Positions 35,614-41,594 of a stretch of DNA of 41,594 bases are shown here, in pieces. How positions within the stretch are numbered: position 1 is the first letter of the stretch; each line of letters begins with the position of its first letter. The translations under genes were made by a program, and so were the position numbers. The notes below the pieces were generated by a model. The model was not told the DNA's origin, did no database searches, and saw nothing but the letters and a program-made list of their open reading frames with translations. This stretch comes from an uncultured Ulvibacter sp. (GTDB lineage Bacteria; Bacteroidota; Bacteroidia; Flavobacteriales; Flavobacteriaceae): positions 1 through 41,594 of the forward strand of contig CAJXZB010000029.1 in the NCBI GenBank assembly GCA_913063405.1, written 5' to 3'.

Positions 35614-36216
35614 ATGAAAGAATTAAAACAAAATAAGAACTTCGTAAAACGTGAATTAAGAATTACGGACTCAAAATTATTTTATAACGTTTCAAAATTC
35701 GGAAACGGAAATGAAGTAGATATTCCATTTGAAAATTTAAACGGAGAAAAAGTTTCGCATAAATCAACGAATCACACTTTATTGATAATTGCAGGTGTAA
35801 TTTTTTTAATAGCAATTGCAATACAAATAAGTCTATATCGAGGTGGAACTGGAGAAAAATTTGCTGGACTATTTTGGGCTGGAATAGGAACAATTTTTTT
35901 GGTAATTTACTTTTTGTCTAAACAAAATTTTTGGAAAATAAGATTGACAAATGACAGTTACATTTATATTCATAAAAATATACCGAGTAAATCTGCGACC
36001 GACCAATTTTTGTCGGAATTAATGAAATCAAGAAATGAATTTTTAAAAGAAAACTATGCGATTGTAGATGAAAATTTGAGTTATGAAAGTCAACTGAATA
36101 ATTTTAAATGGCTAAAATCAATAGATGCAATTACAAAAGAGGAATTTGACCAAAAATATGCGGAATTAAAAAAAAGTGTAAAACCTGAAAAACCGAATAT
36201 TGGATTTGGAAAATAA
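35614..36216 (+). CDS. Cassette 1: membrane protein with a C-terminal SHOCT-like segment
   Basis: I start at the ATG at 35614, 29 bases after the cassette junction. The earlier ATG at 35551 overlaps the integrase stop and would cross the junction. The 200 residues have two membrane helices (about 57-75 and 84-106) between cytoplasmic parts. The end is FKWLKSIDAITKEEFDQKYAELKK, the pattern of SHOCT domains, which often sit at the ends of phage and membrane proteins. No function can be named. Confidence 0.75.
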   Translation: MKELKQNKNFVKRELRITDSKLFYNVSKFGNGNEVDIPFENLNGEKVSHKSTNHTLLIIAGVIFLIAIAIQISLYRGGTGEKFAGLFWAGIGTIFLVIYFLSKQNFWKIRLTNDSYIYIHKNIPSKSATDQFLSELMKSRNEFLKENYAIVDENLSYESQLNNFKWLKSIDAITKEEFDQKYAELKKSVKPEKPNIGFGK

Positions 36217-36220
36217 AAAC

Positions 36221-36358
36221 GTTTTACAACACCGTATATAATTTATTGCTAGTTCTAGCCAATTTACGAAAATCCTCGCGGATTTTCTATTCGGTTTGTA
36301 TTTGCTAAATTAGGTGCTTAAAACACGCAACAAACCATATACAAAACCGTTAGGCAAC
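36221..36358 (+). repeat. attC-like site 1 (end of cassette 1)
   Basis: The site runs from GTTTTACAAC (36221) to GTTAGGCAAC (36349-36358). The left arm CACCGTATAT faces the right arm ATATACAAAACC. A tight inner hairpin (GAAAATCC / GGATTTTC, 36268-36287) lies in the middle. It is 138 bases long, and its right box GTTAGGC fits the classical GTTRRRY consensus. Confidence 0.65.
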
Positions 36359-36362
36359 ATTA

Positions 36363-37082
36363 ATGATGAGAAATCTAATAATATTTTCGCTTATACTAAT
36401 ATTTATTGGCTGTTCTGTCCAAAAGAATACTACGACGGATTTAGAAAAAATTGGACTGGTAGGAAATGTAAAAAGGCAAAAGTTTGAATTGGAGAGGAAT
36501 CATGAAGAAAATGAAAGTGAAGAAACTTATTCACTTGATAATGAATATTTCTTCAACCAAAACGGTTTTATTTCTGAACAGAGGCAATATTCTTCAGAAG
36601 ATTTAGTGAGAGTTTATACTTATATCTATGATGATAAAAACCTGTTAACTTCAAAAATTTGCTTCAACCAGGCTGGAGAATTAATGACTAAATCAAAATA
36701 TGAAAACGAATTAAATAAAAAAGGAAAGTTAATTAAACAATCTGAGTTCATATCAATAGGAAACTTTTCAAATGACTCAATCAATATAAAATATAATCCT
36801 ATCCCAAACTATATCACCAAGTATTTTTATGATTCTGATTGGAATTTAATTAAGTATGAGGTTTACGACAAATCGCTTTCAGCGAGTAAAGAGGTATTGG
36901 AATTAATCGATAAAACAATTATAAAATCATCATATATAATGATTAAAGACAATGAAATTTTTAATGAAAGTTCATACAGTTGTCTTGATTATGATTTGAA
37001 AAAAAACTGCATTAGATACAAGAAAAAAGACGGCGATTCAATTGAAACATACTTAAACTCAACTATTGAATATTTTGAATAA
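36363..37082 (+). CDS. Cassette 2: lipoprotein of unknown function
   Basis: The 239 residues begin with a lipoprotein signal (MMRNLIIFSLILIFIGC). The rest is rich in tyrosine, lysine and aspartate, with turns such as FNQNGFISEQRQYSSED, YDDKNLLTSK and FYDSDWNLIKYEVYD. These resemble the YD-type/MORN-like strands of surface lipoproteins. The ATG is 14 bases after the cassette junction and the stop is directly before the next attC-like site, so the gene fills its cassette. Very AT-rich codons are used. I do not recognise a family. Confidence 0.7.
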   Translation: MMRNLIIFSLILIFIGCSVQKNTTTDLEKIGLVGNVKRQKFELERNHEENESEETYSLDNEYFFNQNGFISEQRQYSSEDLVRVYTYIYDDKNLLTSKICFNQAGELMTKSKYENELNKKGKLIKQSEFISIGNFSNDSINIKYNPIPNYITKYFYDSDWNLIKYEVYDKSLSASKEVLELIDKTIIKSSYIMIKDNEIFNESSYSCLDYDLKKNCIRYKKKDGDSIETYLNSTIEYFE

Positions 37083-37083
37083 C

Positions 37084-37278
37084 GTTGCCTAACAACGGTT
37101 ATAAGTAATGCGGGACTAATTGCTAAAACATTACTTTCAGCATCTTTTTCCGCTCGCAATTTGTATCTTTATTCAAGAAAATAATAAACATAAAAATGGC
37201 TCGCTAAAGGCAGTGCTCGATTGAAACAAAATAGCTTTCAAAAACCCGCACTACTCATAACCGAGGCCGTTGTAGTAC
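37084..37278 (+). repeat. attC-like site 2 (end of cassette 2)
   Basis: It opens with GTTGCCTAAC (37084-37093), the exact reverse complement of the left end of cassette 2, and closes with GTTGTAGTAC (37269-37278). The arms at 37096-37114 and 37245-37263 pair at 17 of 19 positions. The central loop is about 130 bases, making this the longest of the sites. Its left box GCCTAAC fits RYYYAAC. Confidence 0.65.
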
Positions 37279-37291
37279 ATTTGAAAAGATT

Positions 37292-38167
37292 ATGATTAGA
37301 ACAGAAAAATTATTTGTTGATTATAAGGTTTTATGGAAAGAAAAAAACTATATAACAAATAGAAAGACCATTGACCTAACAAGGTCTAAACGGACTTTAG
37401 ATAAGGATAACAACCCTACGGACTACTTCCTATCTGAAAGTCTTATTTTTAGACATAACCCAAAGCATATCGAATCTTGGGATGACATTATATATTTAAA
37501 CCTTAATCCAAATCTTACTGAAGTTTTAAATAATGATTTTATAAAAGATGACGATAGAGTGTTTTTAAGGGCAAAACTACAACGAGGTGTAAATCCAAAG
37601 AATTTCAAACTAATAAATCATCTTTACGCTGGAAATGATGAAGTTATCTTAACAAGATACGGAAAAGCAAAAGTTGAAAACCCTAAAACGTTCAAAGTTC
37701 TTGATAATGGACTTATGCCAAGTCCATTATCTTCTGAAATAGATGGTTATAAGTGTGGATATGCAATAGATAATGAAGTTGCATATTATTTTGACGAATC
37801 GACGTCAACTCAACACGCAATTAAAATTAAAGCGTGTAAAAATCCAAGCGAATTAAAGAGTTTAGGATTTGGTTTTGCCAAAGATGACAAAAGTGTTTTT
37901 CTGGAAGGCAAGAAAATTACAAAAGCTAAGCCTGATACTTTTAAGATTTTAAACAGAAATTATTCTACCGATGGGAAAAATATATTCTATCACCGAGAAG
38001 TACTTGACAATGCTGATTTGGAATCATTTGAAATATTGCCTACACGGTTATATCAAAGAAGTCCTGACCCAATTTTAAATTCATCTTGGGCAAAGGACAA
38101 AAATAATTTTTATGAAATAGGATATATGAAAGAGAAAAACAGATATGAAAAACATCTGAAAAAATAA
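37292..38167 (+). CDS. Cassette 3: DKNYY-type repeat protein
   Basis: The 291 residues contain repeats typical of DKNYY-family proteins: FAKDDKSVFLEGKKITKAKPDTFKIL, then YSTDGKNIFYHREVLDNADLESFEIL, and near the end WAKDKNNFYEIGYM. No signal peptide or membrane helix is seen. DKNYY proteins are common in accessory regions and have no known activity. The ATG is 23 bases after the junction, and the stop is three bases before the attC-like site. Confidence 0.75.
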   Translation: MIRTEKLFVDYKVLWKEKNYITNRKTIDLTRSKRTLDKDNNPTDYFLSESLIFRHNPKHIESWDDIIYLNLNPNLTEVLNNDFIKDDDRVFLRAKLQRGVNPKNFKLINHLYAGNDEVILTRYGKAKVENPKTFKVLDNGLMPSPLSSEIDGYKCGYAIDNEVAYYFDESTSTQHAIKIKACKNPSELKSLGFGFAKDDKSVFLEGKKITKAKPDTFKILNRNYSTDGKNIFYHREVLDNADLESFEILPTRLYQRSPDPILNSSWAKDKNNFYEIGYMKEKNRYEKHLKK

Positions 38168-38169
38168 AC

Positions 38170-38306
38170 GCACTACAACACGGTGTATAAGTAATAGCGG
38201 TTTAAATATTAAAACAAAAGTATAAACATAAAACAGAAGTCAGTGCTAAACTGAAAAGTTAGGGAGTAGAAATCCGCTACTAACCATACACAAACCGTTG
38301 TATGCC
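38170..38306 (+). repeat. attC-like site 3 (end of cassette 3)
   Basis: The left box GCACTACAAC (38170-38179) is the reverse complement of the left end of cassette 3 at 9 of 10 bases. The right end is GTTGTATGCC (38297-38306). The arms at 38183-38200 and 38274-38291 pair at 14 of 18 positions. Confidence 0.65.
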
Positions 38307-38340
38307 ATTACTGAAAACTGAAAAAAATTAGAAAACATAA

Positions 38341-41300
38341 ATGCCATTATTCCAAACCTCAGTATTAAAGAAATACCTAAAGCAACAAGACAGCGAAGCT
38401 GTTGCTAAAGCATTTAAAAAGTTTACTAAATACTTTCACGAGCCTAAAATACAAGAGAACATTCGTTCGAGTAAAGAGGAAGAATACCAAGGTATTTTTC
38501 TAACGGAGTTGTTTTCTAAGATATTGGGTTACACAATGAAACCAAATGCCGACTTCAATTTGGTAGCTGAGTATAAGAATGAAAAGAATAGCCGAAAAGC
38601 TGATGGTGCGATTCTTAAAGATAATGAAGCATTAGGTGTAATTGAATTAAAAGGAACAAACACCAAAGACTTAGAAAAAGTAAGACAACAAGCGTTTGAT
38701 TACAAAGCCAACCAAACAGGTTGCGTTTATGTAATTACTTCCAATTTTGAGAAGATTCGTTTTTACATTAACAATGCAGTTGATTTTGAAGAGTTTGATT
38801 TGTTTAACATCAACCAAGAACGCTTTGAACTGCTTTACTTGTGTTTAGCCCAAGAAAACCTACTTAATAATGTTCCACTAAAAATAAAAGAAGCTTCTGT
38901 ACAAGAAGAAGAAGCCATTACCAAGAAGTTTTATACTGATTACTCTGCATTTAAGAGAGAGTTGTTTAGAGATTTGGTAAAGCTCAATATGAAAAATGAG
39001 GTTTTTAGAGCTGAATTAAATATTGAAGATGCCGCTAGAGCGAACAAGAATATTAAACACAACTTATTTAAGAAATCACAAAAGCTGATTGACCGTTTTC
39101 TGTTTATCTTTTTTGCAGAAGATAGAGGGTTATTACCACCAAACTCTACCGTTAAGATATTAGAGCAATGGGATAAGCTAAAAGAGTTAGATGAAGTAGT
39201 GCCATTGTATAGCCGATACAAAAAATACTTTAACTATTTAGATACAGGGCGAAAAGGAACAGATAAAACTGCTGAAATATTTGCCTATAACGGTGGATTA
39301 TTTAAGCCTGACTCTGTTTTAGACAGTTTAATAATTAGCGATGAATTATTAGCTAAACATACCAATGCTTTACAAGCTTACGATTTTGAAAGCCAAGTAG
39401 ATGTTAATATTCTGGGGCATATTTTTGAAAATTCGTTAAACGAAATTGAAAGCGTAAATGCCGAAATTGAAGGAACAGATTTTGACAAGCAAAAAACCAA
39501 ACGAAAAAAAGACGGTGTTTTTTACACACCTAAGTACATTACCAAATACATTGTTGACAATACCATTGGTAAACTCTGTACCGAGAAGAAAGACGAGTTA
39601 AAAATATTAGAAGAAGACTTTAACCCGAAACGCCAAAAGGAAACCAAAAAGAAATTATTAGCCAGTTTAGAAACTTATAGAGAATGGTTATTGCAGCTCA
39701 CCATTTGTGACCCTGCTTGTGGTTCTGGTGCTTTTTTAAACCAAGCCCTTGACTTTTTAATAAAAGAACATCAAGATATTGACGAACTGCAAACTAATTT
39801 ATTGGGTGGTGGTTTAGTGTTTCCGAACATTGAAAATACGGTATTAGAAAACAACATTTTTGGTGTTGACTTAAATGAAGAAAGTGTAGAAATTGCCAAA
39901 CTCTCGCTTTGGTTACGTACCGCACAACCCCGAAGAAAACTTAACACCTTAAACAACAATATTAAATGTGGTAACTCGCTTATTGACAGCAAAGCTGTTG
40001 CAGGAGATAAAGCCTTTAATTGGGAAGAAGAATTCCCTAATGTCTTTGCTAAAGGTGGCTTTGATGTGGTGGTTGGAAATCCGCCTTATGTCCAGTCTCA
40101 CGCTTTAGACGAAAAGACTAAGGATTATATTTATAAGAATTACTCAACTGCTGAATATCAAATCAACACTTATGGTGTTTTCATTGAAAAAATCTTTAAC
40201 CTGATTAAGGATGAAATGCCATTTTCTGTGATAATTCCTAACTATTGGCTTTCTACACAGTACGATTCTAGGTTGAGAACTGAGGTTTTTCTCCAAAATC
40301 ACTGCATTGAAATTCTAAATGTATTTAGCGTGTTCGAAGATGCAACTGTTGATACTGTCATATTAACAGTTAAAAAAACACGTGAAAATAAATTCCCAAA
40401 AGCAACTAACGTTATTGCTGTAAACAGAAATTTAGAAAATATTGAGCTTCGACTCTCTGCAATTGATAATCGGGCTTGGTTTTTTAATAAAATTGAAACT
40501 TTTGAAAACATTAACTCTTCAATCTCAATATCATTTGATCATAAACTCGAATTGAAGGGAGTACATAGTATAGGAGAATTTGTAGCCGGTTACCAGGGAA
40601 TGAAACCTTATGAAAAAGGCAAGGGTACTCCTACTCAAACAAGAGAAATGATGAATGAAAAAGTCTATCATTCAGAAAACAAATTGGATGACGCTTTTTT
40701 ACCATTGATTGGAGCTAGAAATGTCCAACGATTCAATCTAAGAAAATCAACAGGGTTCATCAAATATGGGAGGAATTTAGCTGCACCTAGAAAATTGGAA
40801 ATATTCGAAGGTGACAGATTAATTTTAAATCGAATTTTATCTAAGTCAAGAATTGACGTAACATTTATAAATCAAACAATTATAAATAATACTGATGTAT
40901 TTAATTTCATTCCAAAAGATGGTAAGGGAAAATATATCAAAACCGTTCTAGCAATTTTAGCAAGTAATATGTGTTCTGCATTTTTCAAAAAGTCAAATGT
41001 AAACTTGGATAGAAAGGCCTTTCCAAAGCTTAATGTCAATCACATTGAAAAATTTCCAATACCAGAAATAAATGAGAAGGTTAATTCAGGTTTTATTGAA
41101 ATAATAGATGATGTTCTCGAATTAAATGAAGAATATGCAAAATTGAATAGCAAATTTTCAAAATTCTTCCAATCTAACTTTAAATTGGTAAAACTGCCTA
41201 GAAATCTCCAAAACTGGCACGAGTTAGATTTTTCAGATTTTATAAATGAGCTAAACAAAGCCATAAAAAAAGTTGGCGGAGAAAAACTCACCAAAACCGA

Positions 41301-41454
41301 TGAAATGGATTGGATGGATGTTTTTGAAACAAAAAAAGCAGAAGCCCAAACCCTAAAAACTGAAATTGATAAAACAGATATTGAAATTGATGCTATGGTT
41401 TATAAGCTTTATAAATTAACAGATGAAGAAATACAAATAGTTGAAAATAATTAA
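38341..41454 (+). CDS. Cassette 4: type IIG restriction-modification enzyme (Eco57I-like)
   Basis: This 1037-residue single-chain enzyme combines nuclease, methyltransferase and target recognition. A PD-(D/E)xK nuclease lies near the start (D88, E102, K104 in KADGAIL...GVIELKG). The amino-methyltransferase has motif I DPACGSGAF (D457) and motif IV NPPY (580-583). A TaqI/Eco57I-like target-recognition part fills the last third (GYQGMKPYEKGKGTPTQTREM; KFPIPEINEKV). No separate specificity subunit is needed. It should cut foreign DNA and protect the host at a sequence that cannot be read here. The ATG is 44 bases after the cassette junction and the stop is three bases before the next attC-like site. 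Confidence 0.85.
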   Translation: MPLFQTSVLKKYLKQQDSEAVAKAFKKFTKYFHEPKIQENIRSSKEEEYQGIFLTELFSKILGYTMKPNADFNLVAEYKNEKNSRKADGAILKDNEALGVIELKGTNTKDLEKVRQQAFDYKANQTGCVYVITSNFEKIRFYINNAVDFEEFDLFNINQERFELLYLCLAQENLLNNVPLKIKEASVQEEEAITKKFYTDYSAFKRELFRDLVKLNMKNEVFRAELNIEDAARANKNIKHNLFKKSQKLIDRFLFIFFAEDRGLLPPNSTVKILEQWDKLKELDEVVPLYSRYKKYFNYLDTGRKGTDKTAEIFAYNGGLFKPDSVLDSLIISDELLAKHTNALQAYDFESQVDVNILGHIFENSLNEIESVNAEIEGTDFDKQKTKRKKDGVFYTPKYITKYIVDNTIGKLCTEKKDELKILEEDFNPKRQKETKKKLLASLETYREWLLQLTICDPACGSGAFLNQALDFLIKEHQDIDELQTNLLGGGLVFPNIENTVLENNIFGVDLNEESVEIAKLSLWLRTAQPRRKLNTLNNNIKCGNSLIDSKAVAGDKAFNWEEEFPNVFAKGGFDVVVGNPPYVQSHALDEKTKDYIYKNYSTAEYQINTYGVFIEKIFNLIKDEMPFSVIIPNYWLSTQYDSRLRTEVFLQNHCIEILNVFSVFEDATVDTVILTVKKTRENKFPKATNVIAVNRNLENIELRLSAIDNRAWFFNKIETFENINSSISISFDHKLELKGVHSIGEFVAGYQGMKPYEKGKGTPTQTREMMNEKVYHSENKLDDAFLPLIGARNVQRFNLRKSTGFIKYGRNLAAPRKLEIFEGDRLILNRILSKSRIDVTFINQTIINNTDVFNFIPKDGKGKYIKTVLAILASNMCSAFFKKSNVNLDRKAFPKLNVNHIEKFPIPEINEKVNSGFIEIIDDVLELNEEYAKLNSKFSKFFQSNFKLVKLPRNLQNWHELDFSDFINELNKAIKKVGGEKLTKTDEMDWMDVFETKKAEAQTLKTEIDKTDIEIDAMVYKLYKLTDEEIQIVENN

Positions 41455-41457
41455 AAC

Positions 41458-41530
41458 GGCATACAACAATGTGTATAGTGCATAGCACCCTTCGGGATGC
41501 TACGACACCATACACGAACCGTTGTACCCA
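41458..41530 (+). repeat. attC-like site 4 (end of cassette 4)
   Basis: This is the shortest and clearest site. GGCATACAAC (41458-41467) is the exact reverse complement of the left end of cassette 4. Arms at 41471-41490 and 41495-41515 form a nearly complete hairpin with a TTCG loop. The right arm has one extra base, like the unpaired bases of classical attC. The right end is GTTGTACCCA (41521-41530). Confidence 0.7.
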
Positions 41531-41553
41531 ATTAAAACCGAACTCAAAACTGA

Positions 41554-41594
41554 ATGTATAGTGTTGACGAAATAAGAGAAAACTATAAAGACTT
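41554..41594 (+). CDS. Cassette 5: start of an ORF cut by the window edge
   Basis: An ATG 33 bases after the start of the fifth module opens a frame that runs off the window (MYSVDEIRENYKD...). Its spacing and direction match the other cassettes. Nothing more can be said of its function. Confidence 0.55.
   Translation, partial: MYSVDEIRENYKD

Larger units (their letters stand above)
34379..41594 (+). mobile_element. Integron-like cassette array with its integrase (continues past the right edge)
   Basis: The array holds the recombinase gene and at least five modules, each with one ORF in the same direction. Predicted modules are 35586-36349, 36350-37269, 37270-38297, 38298-41521, and 41522 onward. 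Each begins right after a G before TTGTA or TTAGG. Each ends in an attC-like site whose first ten bases are the reverse complement of the module's own first ten: GTTGTAAAAC/GTTTTACAAC, GTTAGGCAAC/GTTGCCTAAC, GTTGTAGTAC/GCACTACAAC (one mismatch), GTTGTATGCC/GGCATACAAC. This is what a circular cassette with its own site would leave behind. The next module begins GTTGTACCCA. Confidence 0.75.

Noticed and set aside
35585..41530. The repeated sites as a CRISPR array or simple dispersed repeats
   Set aside because: They are hundreds to thousands of bases apart, each flanks an ORF, and the boxes differ between modules while matching within a module.
34379..41594. Calling the locus a classical class IntI integron
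   Set aside because: The recombinase lacks the IntI-specific segment, and only the GTTAGGC/GCCTAAC boxes match the GTTRRRY/RYYYAAC consensus. I call it integron-like.

Overview
The window looks like chromosome from a member of the Flavobacteriaceae (Bacteroidota). The evidence is low GC, Bacteroidota-type promoter elements (TTG, about 19 bases, TAnnTTTG), a decayed gene with a type IX secretion (T9SS) sorting tail, DUF4834 and YfhO-type proteins, and many SPI/SPII-exported proteins. No rRNA, tRNA or CRISPR array was seen.

Region by region. 1-4.8 kb: a BatA/VWA membrane protein, a dihydroorotase homologue that has lost its metal ligands, two paralogous small membrane proteins and an esterase. 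4.8-9.7 kb: housekeeping genes on both strands (MBL-fold hydrolase, a conserved unknown, Bcp peroxiredoxin, an endonuclease III without Fe-S cysteines, an ECF sigma factor and an unannotated 50-aa ORF). 9.8-15.1 kb: a UvrA paralogue, a pseudogene of a T9SS cargo protein with three lesions, a candidate small RNA, and an exported protein with a very basic tail. The last two each have a sigma54-like promoter and share a 17-base motif beside their terminators. 15.1-19.2 kb: glycosyltransferase, YfhO and DUF4834 genes. 19.3-24 kb: an outer-membrane barrel protein, then a GNAT-fold acyltransferase, a serine-palmitoyltransferase-type synthase and a cysteine-synthase-type enzyme. Together these suggest sulfonolipid (N-acyl capnine) or sphingolipid synthesis. 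24-32.9 kb: S9 peptidase, YbaB, thioredoxin-like protein, repeat-rich OmpA protein, DUF1508 protein, threonine aldolase and a large metalloprotease. 33.2-34.3 kb: prfB with its programmed +1 frameshift.

The most striking part is 34.4 kb to the right edge. A tyrosine recombinase gene is followed, in the same direction, by at least five one-gene modules separated by attC-like sites. Each module starts with GTTGTA or GTTAGG, and its own end carries the reverse complement of its own first ten bases: three exact matches and one at 9 of 10. This is the signature of circularising integron cassettes. The recombinase lacks the extra segment of classical IntI, and most boxes deviate from the GTTRRRY consensus. 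I therefore read it as a non-canonical, Bacteroidota-type integron. Its cargo is a SHOCT-type membrane protein, a lipoprotein, a DKNYY-type protein, a single-chain type IIG restriction-modification enzyme, and a fifth gene cut by the window edge.
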